Below are positions 1-7,864 of a stretch of 64,000 nucleotides of DNA, in pieces. Numbering within the stretch: the stretch's first letter is position 1; the number at the start of each line of letters is the position of its first letter. The translations under genes and the position numbers were made by a program. The notes beneath the pieces are model-generated. The model was not told where the DNA came from, did no database searches, and worked only from the letters and a program-made list of their open reading frames with translations. The stretch is from positions 372,001 through 436,000 of the forward strand of contig LJHR01000009.1 in assembly GCA_001296005.1 (NCBI GenBank), read 5' to 3'. The stretch is from an alpha proteobacterium AAP38. Its GTDB lineage: Bacteria > Pseudomonadota > Alphaproteobacteria > Azospirillales > Azospirillaceae.

Positions 1-757
1 AGCCCGACAGTTTGGCGGTGGCCGAGATATTGCCGACGCGGGTGGACAAGACACCATCGACGGCATAGGCGTCGCTGTCGGCCTTGATGTCGATGGGACC
101 GCGCCGGGCGGGTTCCACCAGCTTCACGCCATCGGTGTGAAAGGCGCTGCCCGACAGGCCCATGTGCCAGCCATTGGCACGGCCGCCCACCGAAGCCTGC
201 GACAGCAGCGTACCATCGCTGCCGCCGGCCAGTTCCATGTCCAGCCCATCACGCTGTTTGGTGTCGATGCGGATGGTGCCGGCCAGGGCCGAGTTGCCCC
301 AGGGGCCGGCCCCGCCGCCGCGCGTCAGGGCGATGCTGTCCACCGACGATGTGGGCAGGCGCGACCAGTAGACCCAGCCGCCGAACGGATCATTCACCGG
401 CACACCATCGACCAGCACCAGGGTGCGGCCCGCCCCATTGGGACCGATGCCGCGCAGGGACACGCCCTGTGCCGTGGGGTTGGCCGTGCGCGATCCCGAC
501 CGCCGGAACAGGCCAAAGCCGGGAACGGCGCGCAATGCCTCGTCCAAGCGCCGCTGTGGCGCGGTGGCAAGGGCGGTGGCGTCGATGATGGTGGGGCCGT
601 AGGCGCGTTCATAGGCGGGCACCCCGTCGCGCCGGCCCGTCACCACAATCTCCGCCACCTGATTGTCATCGGCGGCCAGCGCCGGCAGGCCCGCGAACAG
701 GGCCAGGGCGGCGCAGAGGGGGCGGGACAGGCGGGCGGGCAGGGAACGCTGCGTCAT
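1..757 (-). CDS. TonB-dependent outer-membrane receptor, N-terminal part (runs off left edge)
   Basis: Translating back from the ATG at 757 gives 252 codons with no stop before the window edge. The protein opens with a signal peptide of about 28 residues ending LPALAA, then a TonB-box-like stretch (EIVVTGRR) and a plug domain with the family signatures GVSLRGIG, GRTLVLVDGVPVND and a Gly-rich RGGGAGPWGNSALAG segment. The beta-barrel lies outside the window. The start is 2 bp after the stop of the ABC ATPase gene, so receptor and ABC importer are almost certainly one operon: uptake across both membranes of a scarce ligand. The ligand is unknown; a metal chelate, a cofactor such as PQQ, or a sulfur compound are all possible given the neighbours. 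Confidence 0.85.
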   Translation of the reverse strand, partial: MTQRSLPARLSRPLCAALALFAGLPALAADDNQVAEIVVTGRRDGVPAYERAYGPTIIDATALATAPQRRLDEALRAVPGFGLFRRSGSRTANPTAQGVSLRGIGPNGAGRTLVLVDGVPVNDPFGGWVYWSRLPTSSVDSIALTRGGGAGPWGNSALAGTIRIDTKQRDGLDMELAGGSDGTLLSQASVGGRANGWHMGLSGSAFHTDGVKLVEPARRGPIDIKADSDAYAVDGVLSTRVGNISATAKLSG

Positions 758-759
758 CT

Positions 760-1527
760 CTAAACCTTTTCCGGCGCGGACGGATGGGGGGCCGCCGCTG
801 CTTCATCGAGGGATATAGTCGAAGATTGGGCGGCCTGGATATGCCGGATCGTCGCGGTCACCTGTTCGCCGTGCCGCTGACCACGGGGGCCGGGCGGGTG
901 GATGCGCGCCACTACGCGCGCCGGATGACCAGCCAGGACCAGGATACGGTCGGCCATCATCGCCGCCTCCGTCAGGTCATGGGTGACCAGCAGCATGGCC
1001 AGCCCCTGCCGTTCCACCATCCGGCGCAGCAGCAGAACCCGCAGCCGGTCGGCCAGAGCGGCGTCCAGCGATACCAACGGTTCATCCAGCAGCAGCAGGT
1101 CGCCATCGGCGGCCAGGGTGCGGGCAAGCGCCGCGCGGCGCTGCATGCCCAGGCTGACCTGAGATGGGAACTGTGCATGGCTGTCGCGCGGCAGCTCCAC
1201 GCCGTCCAGCCAGCGCCGGGCCTGCCCACGCCCCCGCTGCGCCGGTGGCAGGGCCATATCGACATTGTCGGACAGGCTGCGCCAGGGCAGAAGGCTGGGT
1301 TCCTGGAAATGCGGAACGATGCGCAGGCCGGGGGCGGGCAGGCGGGTGCCCACGAAATCCCGGTCCAGCCCGGCCGCCAGCATCAAGGCCGTGCTTTTGC
1401 CACAGCCGCTGGGCCCCACTAGGGCCAGCATTTCGCCGGGGGCGATATCAAGGTCCAGCCCGACCAGAACGGGCGTGCCGGCAAAGCGTTTCTCATCCAC
1501 TGTCAGGTGCAGCAGCGGTTTAGCCAT
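760..1527 (-). CDS. ABC importer ATP-binding protein (SsuB/TauB/ThiZ-like)
   Basis: 255 residues, normal for this family. Walker A GPSGCGKST is at about 39-47, the Q-loop region reads FQEPSLLPW (typical of nitrate/sulfonate/taurine importers), and Walker B with the catalytic Glu is LLLLDEPLVSLD. The ABC signature is unusual: VSLGMQRR in place of LSGGMQQR, so the two glycines of the C-loop are partly lost although the rest is intact. It overlaps the permease gene by 8 bp and precedes a TonB receptor by 2 bp. It would energise the importer made with the next two genes. Substrate cannot be told from the ATPase. Confidence 0.9.
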   Translation of the reverse strand: MAKPLLHLTVDEKRFAGTPVLVGLDLDIAPGEMLALVGPSGCGKSTALMLAAGLDRDFVGTRLPAPGLRIVPHFQEPSLLPWRSLSDNVDMALPPAQRGRGQARRWLDGVELPRDSHAQFPSQVSLGMQRRAALARTLAADGDLLLLDEPLVSLDAALADRLRVLLLRRMVERQGLAMLLVTHDLTEAAMMADRILVLAGHPARVVARIHPPGPRGQRHGEQVTATIRHIQAAQSSTISLDEAAAAPHPSAPEKV

Positions 1528-2275
1528 GGGCCCCCCGCCAGCGACCCGCGCGCCGTTCCAGGGGCGCCATCATCGTCAATTCGATCACCTGCGCCACCAG
1601 CACGAAGGCGAGGGCATAGGCCAGCAGGGTGGCGACATCGAATATCTGAAAGGCCAGATGGATTTTGAACCCCACGCCATTGCCGCGCCCCAGCAGTTCC
1701 ACCACCAGCACGATCTTCCAGACCAGCGACAGGCCGTTGCGCGCCGCCGCGAACAGGTAGGGCGACAGGTGCGGCAGCAGCAGATGGCGCAGCCGGTCGG
1801 CGCGGGTGAAGCGGTAGGCGGTGGCCATGCGCGATAAGGCGGGGTCCAGCGCGCGGGCGCCGGCCCGTACCTGCACCACCACGTTCGGCACCTTGTTCAC
1901 GGCCACGGCGGCGATGGCCGCCAACTCCGTCAATCCAAACCAGAGATAGGCCAGGACGATCACCACCAGGGCCGGGACGTTCAGGGCCAGGGTCAGCCAG
2001 GGACCCAGCAGACCATCCAGCAGCGGCGACCGGCCCATGGCGATGCCAATGGCGGTGCCGATGGACAGGGCCAGGGTGAAGGCGGCGGCGACACGAGCCA
2101 GGGTGACGCCCAGATGCAGCCAGAGCTGCCCCGACGCCGCCTCCCGCAGCATCGCCGTCGCGACCATGGCGGGGCCGGGCAGGGTGGGGCCGGCGACGGC
2201 CAATGCTGCCCCCTGCCAGACCAGCAGGATCAGAAGGATGGAAAGGCCCGCCCGCGCCACGCCCCTTACCCCCAC
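1520..2275 (-). CDS. ABC importer permease (BPD_transp_1, SsuC/TauC-like)
   Basis: 251 residues with about six hydrophobic segments: one near residues 10-28, the rest from about 60 to 240. The EAA-type coupling loop lies in the stretch around RMATAYRFTRADRLRHLLLPHLSPYL, which matches the loop of nitrate/sulfonate/taurine permeases. It overlaps the binding-protein gene upstream (10 bp) and the ATPase gene downstream (8 bp), so translation is probably coupled. Inner-membrane channel of the importer. The ligand is not evident, but the operon's promoter carries the same box as the quinoprotein genes, which ties it to that physiology. Confidence 0.9.
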   Translation of the reverse strand: MGVRGVARAGLSILLILLVWQGAALAVAGPTLPGPAMVATAMLREAASGQLWLHLGVTLARVAAAFTLALSIGTAIGIAMGRSPLLDGLLGPWLTLALNVPALVVIVLAYLWFGLTELAAIAAVAVNKVPNVVVQVRAGARALDPALSRMATAYRFTRADRLRHLLLPHLSPYLFAAARNGLSLVWKIVLVVELLGRGNGVGFKIHLAFQIFDVATLLAYALAFVLVAQVIELTMMAPLERRAGRWRGAHG

Positions 2276-3252
2276 GAAACCGGCCAGAAGGTGCCGTCGG
2301 GAATGGCCGACGCATCGCCCACCAGATCCCGTCCGCCCAGGCCTGCCAGAAGTGCAAACAGCCGGGCGGCGTCGGCGCGTTCCGCCTCTGTCCAGCGCTG
2401 GGGGATACCCTGTCGGAAGCGGTCGCGCAGGTGCCGGGCGGTCGTGTCGTCATCGGCGCCCAACAGGGGGCGGATGGCGGTCCAGGCATCGTCATCGCGG
2501 GCCAGGACTTCCTTGGCCTGCCGCGTCATCGTCGTGAAGGCGGTCAGGGTGGCTTGGTTGCGGGCAGCCCAATCGGCGCGGAAGACATAGCCCAGGGTCG
2601 GCACTTCGGTGGCCAGCCCCAGGTCGCGCGCCAGATCGGCCACACCCGACAGTTGGCGCATCCCAGCCGCCTCCAGCCGGGCGGCGTAATGCCAGTAGGT
2701 CAGGATGGCATCCAGGCGGCCGGATTGAAGCTGCTGCGACAGAAGCGGCGGGGCCGCGAAGATCGGGTTGGCAGCCTCTGCCAGATCGATGCCATGGCGC
2801 TGCGCGGTTTGCGCGCGCAGCAGTAGCCAGCCCTTGTCCACAGGGCCGCCGGCAACGCCGATGCGTTTGCCGGCCAGATCGGCGGTGGTCCGGATGGTGC
2901 TGTCAGGCGGCACGATGATGGCGCCGACGGCGCAGGAATAAGGGATGAAGGAGAGGTCGATGCCCGCCGCCCGCTGCCGCGCCACCCATAGCCAGTCGGA
3001 TGCGATGATATCGACGCCACCGCCCAGTAGGGCCACCTGCGTCGCCTGGGTGCCGGCCAGTTCCTGCACCGACAACGACAGGCCGGCAGCCCGGTCCAGC
3101 CCCCTGGCGCTGGCCGTCGCCATTTCCCATTGCACCGTGCCGAAGGGCAGCAGGCCCAGGCGCACCGGCGATGCCGGGGCCGCGCCTGCGGGCAAGACCG
3201 TCAGCGACGCGGCACCCGCCAGGAAGGTCCGGCGGCAGACATTGATGGCCAT
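2266..3252 (-). CDS. ABC importer periplasmic substrate-binding protein (NMT1/SsuA-like)
   Basis: 328 residues. The N-terminus is a short RRTFLAGAASLTVLPAGA leader with twin arginines, so Tat export is possible. The mature part has the NMT1/ThiY/SsuA fold signatures: RLGLLPFGTVQWEMA, a VALLGGGVDIIASDWLW segment, and GKRIGVAGGPVDKGW. It is first in the operon binding protein - permease - ATPase - TonB receptor. Upstream on the minus strand is a copy of the shared island box (3316-3329). The family binds alkylsulfonates, nitrate, thiamine precursors or aromatic acids; which one applies here is open. Divergent from the porin gene. Confidence 0.88.
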   Translation of the reverse strand: MAINVCRRTFLAGAASLTVLPAGAAPASPVRLGLLPFGTVQWEMATASARGLDRAAGLSLSVQELAGTQATQVALLGGGVDIIASDWLWVARQRAAGIDLSFIPYSCAVGAIIVPPDSTIRTTADLAGKRIGVAGGPVDKGWLLLRAQTAQRHGIDLAEAANPIFAAPPLLSQQLQSGRLDAILTYWHYAARLEAAGMRQLSGVADLARDLGLATEVPTLGYVFRADWAARNQATLTAFTTMTRQAKEVLARDDDAWTAIRPLLGADDDTTARHLRDRFRQGIPQRWTEAERADAARLFALLAGLGGRDLVGDASAIPDGTFWPVSWG

Positions 3253-3315
3253 CGCTTCCTCCCGGGGAAGTCATTCTCATTGGTCCCCATGCTACGGCCC
3301 CGGCGGGAGGGGCCA

Positions 3316-3329
3316 TATTAGACCAAGGA
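3316..3329 (-). promoter_or_regulatory. Shared GTCCAAT-type box, for the ABC/TonB operon
   Basis: On the minus strand the sequence reads TCCTTGGTCTAATA, matching the island box (consensus ACCAAAGTCCAATT) in the core GTYYAAT. It lies about 64 bp before the binding-protein start at 3252, in the orientation of that gene. Confidence 0.55.
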
Positions 3330-3395
3330 AGGATGGGGGTGCCGCCCGCCCGGATGCCGTCGGGGGCCTGCATGGGTGTGCGATGATTTCATTGC

Positions 3396-3424
3396 CCCAA
3401 AGTTCAATGAACCAACGTCCAATA
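3396..3424 (+). promoter_or_regulatory. Tandem GTCCAAT-type boxes upstream of porin
   Basis: Two direct copies, CCCAAAGTTCAATG at 3396-3409 and ACCAACGTCCAATA at 3411-3424, start exactly 15 bp apart and point toward the porin gene at 3570. They match the box found before the cytochrome, dehydrogenase, aldehyde dehydrogenase, NosR-like and TonB genes. Tandem copies at this spacing suit a dimeric response regulator. The rest of 3253-3569 shows nothing else definite. Confidence 0.6.
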
Positions 3425-3569
3425 CCGGGCCGTATCACCCATCCCTAAAGTGACGGTGCGAAATATTCGCCACATCACCTGACTTTTCTGACGTGCCGGA
3501 AATATTCGCGGCGCGAAGGGCTGAGTTCTTGTCCGCCAAGGCGGTCCAATCATCATGTGGGAGGGAGAA

Positions 3570-4934
3570 ATGCGTCTGCGCAATGTTCTGCGGCTGGGTG
3601 CGTGCGGCCTGGCGCTGGGCCTGGGTCTGGTGGGATCGGCTTCGGCCGATACGACGGATGAGCTGCTGAAACAGCTGAAGGCCAAGGGCATCCTGACGGA
3701 ACAGGAATTCCAGGCCCTGTCCGCCCGCCGTGCGGAGGAGGTGAAGGCCGCCCCCGCAGCAGCCAGCGGCAAGGTGCTGGAAGCCGCCGATACGGGCGTG
3801 GGTTTCAAGGTCGGGGCCGTGAATGTGCAGATCTCCGGCTCGGTCAACGGCTTTTATGTCAGTGACAATGCCGACAAGCCGGGGGCGACCAAGAATGTGG
3901 TCGGCGGTCTGGCCAGCGTCGGTGGCAATGACACCAGTTCGGTGCGCAACGGCCTGCTGCCCGGCTTCCTGAAGTTCGATGTGACGACGCAGCAGGCGGG
4001 CTGGGATGTGGGTGCCCATTTCGGCATGTATCCCGGCATCAACAGCGTCAGTTGGGCCGGTGGTGCCAATTCTGGCGGTTCGCCGACGGCGTTGTCTACG
4101 TCGGGCATCGATTTCCGCCAGACCTTCCTGACCTTCGGCAAGAAGGGCTTTGGCGAGATCAAGATCGGCCGTGATATCGGGCTGTTCGGGGCGGATGCCA
4201 TCCTGTCGGATGTCACGCTTCTGGGTGTAGGCACGGCGGCGGGCAATGCCACCCCGTCCAACACCTCGCTGGGCCGTATCGGGCTGGGCTACATCTATAC
4301 CGATTTCCAGCCGCAGATCACCTACACCACCCCGGACATGAACGGCTTCAAGCTGTCGGCGGGCATCTTCCAGCCGCTGGCCACCGCCGGCCAGAACGAA
4401 CTTAACGACACGCCCGGCTTCCAGGCCAAGGCCTCTTACGAGGGTAAGGCGGGGGCCGTGACCACCAAGCTGTGGGCGGGCCTGTTGACCCAAGACCATG
4501 ATCCGGCGGTTGCCGGCGGGCCGGATTACAAAGGCAGCGGTTACGATGTCGGGGCCAAGGTCGGGTTCGGGAATGCCAGCCTGCTGGGCTACTACTATAC
4601 CGGCGAGGGGATCGGGACCACGGGCCTGTTCATCCTGTCCGCCGATGCGCGCGGCAACAAGCGTGACAGCGATGGCTTCTATATCCAGGGCAGCTATGTC
4701 ATCGACAAGCTGACGCTGGCTACCTCCTATGGTGAAAGCCATCTGGATCTGGCCAAGGGTGAGGTGAACCCGACGCTGCTGGACACCAACAAGTCCTGGG
4801 TGGGCACGGTCCATTACGGCCTGACCGACTGGGTCACGCTGGTGGGTGAATATATCAACACCAAGGCGGAGGCGCAGGGTTCGAACAAAGCCTCTTCCGA
4901 CACGGTGGCGCTGGGCGCCATCCTGTTCTTTTGA
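3570..4934 (+). CDS. Outer-membrane porin-like beta-barrel protein
   Basis: 454 residues from the ATG at 3570, chosen over the in-frame ATG at 3555 because GGGAGGGAG (3558-3566) is then a well-placed ribosome binding site. A signal peptide ends at SASA, followed by a short coiled-coil-like segment (DELLKQLKAKGILTEQEFQAL) seen in many alphaproteobacterial porins, then alternating barrel strands and a terminal Phe (GAILFF). Trimeric porin of the outer membrane, substrate unknown. Its promoter has two copies of the island box, so it probably admits an alcohol or metal-related ligand used by the quinoprotein system. Followed by a strong terminator. Confidence 0.85.
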   Translation: MRLRNVLRLGACGLALGLGLVGSASADTTDELLKQLKAKGILTEQEFQALSARRAEEVKAAPAAASGKVLEAADTGVGFKVGAVNVQISGSVNGFYVSDNADKPGATKNVVGGLASVGGNDTSSVRNGLLPGFLKFDVTTQQAGWDVGAHFGMYPGINSVSWAGGANSGGSPTALSTSGIDFRQTFLTFGKKGFGEIKIGRDIGLFGADAILSDVTLLGVGTAAGNATPSNTSLGRIGLGYIYTDFQPQITYTTPDMNGFKLSAGIFQPLATAGQNELNDTPGFQAKASYEGKAGAVTTKLWAGLLTQDHDPAVAGGPDYKGSGYDVGAKVGFGNASLLGYYYTGEGIGTTGLFILSADARGNKRDSDGFYIQGSYVIDKLTLATSYGESHLDLAKGEVNPTLLDTNKSWVGTVHYGLTDWVTLVGEYINTKAEAQGSNKASSDTVALGAILFF

Positions 4935-4949
4935 TGCTACTAGCTTTGT

Positions 4950-4985
4950 AGCCGCCCGGTGAAAGCCGGGCGGCTTGTATTGTTT
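4950..4985 (+). terminator. Rho-independent terminator after porin
   Basis: Stem AGCCGCCCGG / CCGGGCGGCT with a six-base loop (4950-4976), followed by TGTATTGTTTTT. It starts 16 bp after the porin stop. Confidence 0.85.
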
Positions 4986-5000
4986 TTATGGGCGGGCTTG

Positions 5001-5137
5001 CCCTCACCCTCCCGTTGGCTGACGCCAACGGGCCCCTCCCTCTCCCACCTTTGTGGGCGAGGGAAGAAGTTTTCGTCCCTCGCCCGCTTGCGGGAGAGGG
5101 AGGGGCCCAAGCCTGTAAAGGCTTGGGAAGGTGAGGG
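5001..5137. repeat. Dispersed long imperfect palindrome, copy 1
   Basis: The element starts CCCTCACCCTCC and ends GGAAGGTGAGGG, so its ends are inverted. Inside are GGGCCCCTCCCTCTCCC and its inverted counterpart, GGGAGAGGGAGGGGCCC, and nested hairpins (GTTGGctgacGCCAAC; AAGCCTgtaaAGGCTT). The second copy at 12149-12301 shares the ends and the CCCCTCCCTCTCCC blocks but differs in the hairpin tips. It sits between the convergent porin and pedC-like genes, 8 bp from the pedC-like stop, where it may also end transcription from both sides. A REP/MITE-like, non-coding element. Confidence 0.8.
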
Positions 5138-5144
5138 TTGAACC

Positions 5145-5951
5145 TTATCCCTCACCACCTCCGGCCTTGCGCGGCATCAGGCCACGGGCGGGGTTGTAGG
5201 CCCAGAAGGAGAGGGTGAGGAAGGCGACTGTCGCCCCCGCCACCCATCCCGCCGCCGCCCAGTCCATCTGTCCATAGAGGGCGAAGCGGATCAGTTCGAC
5301 GGCGTTGGTGAAGGGGTTGAAACGGGCCAGGAGATAGAGCCATTCGCTGCCCTCCCGCAATTTCCAGAGGGGGTATAGGGCGGATGAGAGGAAGAAGGCC
5401 GGGAATATGACGAAATTCATTACGCCAGCGAAGTTTTCCAGCTGCCTGATGGTGCTGGACAGCAGCATGCCGACGGCACCCAGCATGAGACCTGCCAGCA
5501 GCAGGGCCGGAATGACTGTGAGATAACCCATCGCCGGTACCGTCAGCCCCGTCAGGGCGGCGATGGCCAGGAAGGCCGCAACCTGTGCCAGGCCGACCAC
5601 GGCACCGGCCAGCAGCTTCGCCATCAGCAGGAATTCGCGTGGCAGGGGGGCCGTCAGCAGCAGGCGCATGCTGCCCATTTCCCGGTCATAGACCATGGAC
5701 AGGCTGCTTTGCATGCCGTTGAACAGCAGGACCATGGCGGCAAGGCCGGGCAGTACATAGGTCTCATAGGTGATGTAGGTGTCGTAGGGTGGCTGCACCG
5801 AAATGCCCAGGGCCGCGCGGAAACCGGCGGCAAAGATGAACAGCCAGACCAGGGGGCGGACGAGGGCGGAGATGAACCGTTCGCGTTGATGCAGGAAACG
5901 CAGCATTTCCCGCCAGATGACGGCCTTCAGGGCGCGCAGGTAAGCCATCAT
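5145..5951 (-). CDS. pedC: ABC-2 type permease, PQQ alcohol dehydrogenase-linked (PedC family)
   Basis: 268 residues with six predicted membrane segments and the ABC-2 layout: cytoplasmic N-terminus (AVIWREMLRFLHQRERFISALVRP), a LPGLAAMVLLFNGMQSS segment, and the amphipathic REMGSMRLLLTAPLP loop. This subfamily is found almost only beside PQQ-dependent alcohol dehydrogenases. It is translationally coupled (ATGA overlap) to the ATPase upstream and is last in a three-gene operon with the YVTN propeller. In Pseudomonas putida the PedA1A2BC transporter has been tied to lanthanide supply; transport of a lanthanide or a PQQ-related ligand here is inference. Start taken at the first ATG of ATGATG. 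Confidence 0.85.
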   Translation of the reverse strand: MMAYLRALKAVIWREMLRFLHQRERFISALVRPLVWLFIFAAGFRAALGISVQPPYDTYITYETYVLPGLAAMVLLFNGMQSSLSMVYDREMGSMRLLLTAPLPREFLLMAKLLAGAVVGLAQVAAFLAIAALTGLTVPAMGYLTVIPALLLAGLMLGAVGMLLSSTIRQLENFAGVMNFVIFPAFFLSSALYPLWKLREGSEWLYLLARFNPFTNAVELIRFALYGQMDWAAAGWVAGATVAFLTLSFWAYNPARGLMPRKAGGGEG

Positions 5952-6688
5952 GGCGTCCCCTCCGCTCTGACCAGGGTCTCGAACGCTTCCCCCAGCGTGC
6001 CGGTACCGTTGCGAGACAGAAGGTCGCGGACACGGCCCGTGGCGCGCACCCGGCCGCGATGCAGCAGCACGACATCGTCGCCGTCCTGCACCTCATCAAA
6101 CAGATGCGTGGCCCAGAAGACGGCGACGCGGTCGTCGGTGCACAGGCGATGCACATGGTCCACCAGATCGCGGCGCGAGGCTGCGTCCAGTCCCACGGTC
6201 GGTTCGTCCAGGATCAGCAGGGGCGGGCGGTGCAGCAGGGCACGGGCCAGTTCCACCCGCCGGCGGTGGCCGCCATTCAGCAGGCGCACCTTGTCATCCG
6301 CCCGGTCGGACAGCGCGAACCGGTCCAGCAGTTCGGTGATACGCGGCGCCGTCTGCCGAGCGGACAGGCCGCGCAGGCCGGCGGCATAGGTCAGGTTCTG
6401 GTGTACTGTCAGGTCCAGATCCAGGGTCGGCTGCTGAAACACCACACCCATGGCGGCCAGTGCCGCCCCTGGCCGTCGCCGCAGATCATGGCCGCCAATA
6501 TGGATGCTGCCCATGTCCGGCGTGAACAGCCGGGTCAGCAGGCCCATCAGGGTGGATTTGCCGGCCCCGTTGGCACCCAGCAGCGCCGTGAAGCGGCCCG
6601 GTTCAACGGCAAAGGCGACCCCGCGCAACGCGAAGCCGCCCTTGCCATAGCTGAAACCCAGCTGATCAACCGTCAGTGCAGCCCTCAT
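5948..6688 (-). CDS. pedB: ABC transporter ATP-binding protein, PQQ alcohol dehydrogenase-linked
   Basis: 246 residues, one nucleotide-binding domain. Walker A is GANGAGKST (about 36-44), Q-loop VFQQPTLDLDLTV, signature LLNGGHRRRVELAR (a variant of LSGGQ), Walker B LLILDEPTVGLD, H-loop WATHLFDE. It pairs with the ABC-2 permease that follows with an ATGA overlap, and itself overlaps the propeller gene upstream by 4 bp. Family context (propeller, ATPase, ABC-2 permease) is that of transporters linked to quinoprotein alcohol oxidation and, in methylotrophs and pseudomonads, to lanthanide uptake. The matching binding protein may be the product of 20404-21591. Confidence 0.85.
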   Translation of the reverse strand: MRAALTVDQLGFSYGKGGFALRGVAFAVEPGRFTALLGANGAGKSTLMGLLTRLFTPDMGSIHIGGHDLRRRPGAALAAMGVVFQQPTLDLDLTVHQNLTYAAGLRGLSARQTAPRITELLDRFALSDRADDKVRLLNGGHRRRVELARALLHRPPLLILDEPTVGLDAASRRDLVDHVHRLCTDDRVAVFWATHLFDEVQDGDDVVLLHRGRVRATGRVRDLLSRNGTGTLGEAFETLVRAEGTP

Positions 6689-7647
6689 GGCACCACCACG
6701 GCACCCCAGGGGTAACGCCCGACAGGAATGGATTTCACCACCTTCAACCCCTCCACATCGATGACCGAGACATCGTTGGAGACACCGTTGGTGGTGAACA
6801 GCGTCTTGCCGTCTGGCGACAGGGCCATGTGCCAGACACGGCGGCCCACCAGCAGATAGGCCTTCACCTGATAGGTGGCCGTGTCCACCACCGCCACACG
6901 GTTGGCGGGGCCGAGTGCGACGAAGGCCAGTCTGCCGTCCCTGGACAGTTTGATGCCCACGGGCTGGACCTTGTCAGCCTGCACGCCCTTCACGGCGAAA
7001 CCGATGGTCTGTTTCACTTGGCGGCTGGCAACGTCGATCACCTTTACGGTGCCGCCGATTTCGGCGGAGACCCACAGCGATTTGCCATCGGCGGTGAATT
7101 CGGCGTGGCGGGGACGGGCATCGACCTGTGTATTGTCCACAAGTTGCCGGGTGCCGGTGTCGATCCAATGCACCATGTTGGTGGTTTCGGAAGTGTTGAC
7201 GGCCCATCTGCCATCCGGGCTGACGGCCATGCCCTCCGGCTCTACCCCGACATCGATCTGATAGGCGACGGAACGGGTTGGGATATCGACGATTGTGACG
7301 ACATTGTCATCCTCGTTCGCGATGAAAAGATGGGTGCCGTCGGGGGCCAGCGCGAACTGTTCGGGGTCATCGCCCGATGGCAGATTGTGCAGGATCTTGC
7401 CCGTCGCGATGTCCAGCACCTGCACCGTGTCATCGTCGCTGGCGCAGATGTAAAGCTGCTTGCCATCGGCGGACAGGGTGATGCCACGCGGGCGGGCGCC
7501 GACCTTGATCGTGGATTTCACGGTCAAGGTATCGGTGTCGATCAGGGTCAGGCTGTTGTCGCGCTCGTTGGAGACGTACAGCGTCCCGGCCCCGGCCGGT
7601 CCCGCCAGGCCCGAGGCCAGCAGCGCCAGCAGCAAATATGCCCGCAT
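6685..7647 (-). CDS. Periplasmic YVTN-type beta-propeller protein, PQQ-associated
   Basis: 320 residues with a signal peptide (about 1-20) and roughly seven repeated blades of about 42 residues, each with a pattern such as LYVSNERDNSLTLIDTDTLTVKSTIKVGARPRGITLSADG written again and again. This propeller subfamily accompanies PQQ-dependent alcohol dehydrogenases and the PedB/PedC-type ABC transporter, as it does here. Its molecular role is not established; a scaffold or ligand-binding part of the transporter is plausible. First gene of the operon; a shared box lies upstream on the minus strand (7723-7736). Diverges from the cytochrome c gene. Confidence 0.85.
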   Translation of the reverse strand: MRAYLLLALLASGLAGPAGAGTLYVSNERDNSLTLIDTDTLTVKSTIKVGARPRGITLSADGKQLYICASDDDTVQVLDIATGKILHNLPSGDDPEQFALAPDGTHLFIANEDDNVVTIVDIPTRSVAYQIDVGVEPEGMAVSPDGRWAVNTSETTNMVHWIDTGTRQLVDNTQVDARPRHAEFTADGKSLWVSAEIGGTVKVIDVASRQVKQTIGFAVKGVQADKVQPVGIKLSRDGRLAFVALGPANRVAVVDTATYQVKAYLLVGRRVWHMALSPDGKTLFTTNGVSNDVSVIDVEGLKVVKSIPVGRYPWGAVVVP

Positions 7648-7722
7648 TCTTCATCCTCCCGGTGGCGGTGGACCTTGGCGGCCCTTGACCGGCAACCCTA
7701 TCCCGGTCCGCGCCGGTGCGGC

Positions 7723-7736
7723 CATTAGACCATGGG
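7723..7736 (-). promoter_or_regulatory. Shared GTCCAAT-type box, for the propeller/ABC operon
   Basis: Minus-strand sequence CCCATGGTCTAATG carries the GTYYAAT core. It lies about 76 bp before the propeller start and is very like the box before the NMT1-type operon (both have TGGTCTAAT). Confidence 0.5.
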
Positions 7737-7772
7737 ACAAGGGTGGTGCCGGGCCGGGGAAACGGGCGTGGC

Positions 7773-7786
7773 ACCAAAGTCCAATT
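7773..7786 (+). promoter_or_regulatory. Shared box ACCAAAGTCCAATT, for pedF
   Basis: Exact match to the consensus, identical over 14 bp to the copy before the NosR-like gene (21607-21620). It lies 78 bp before the cytochrome start, on its strand, and 36 bp from the oppositely oriented box of the propeller operon. Confidence 0.65.
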
Positions 7787-7864
7787 AGGGCAGGGCGGGG
7801 AAATCGTTACGCTGGCGACCATTCGAAACGCCCTGTTTCCAACGCTTTCCTGAGGATGTTGCCC

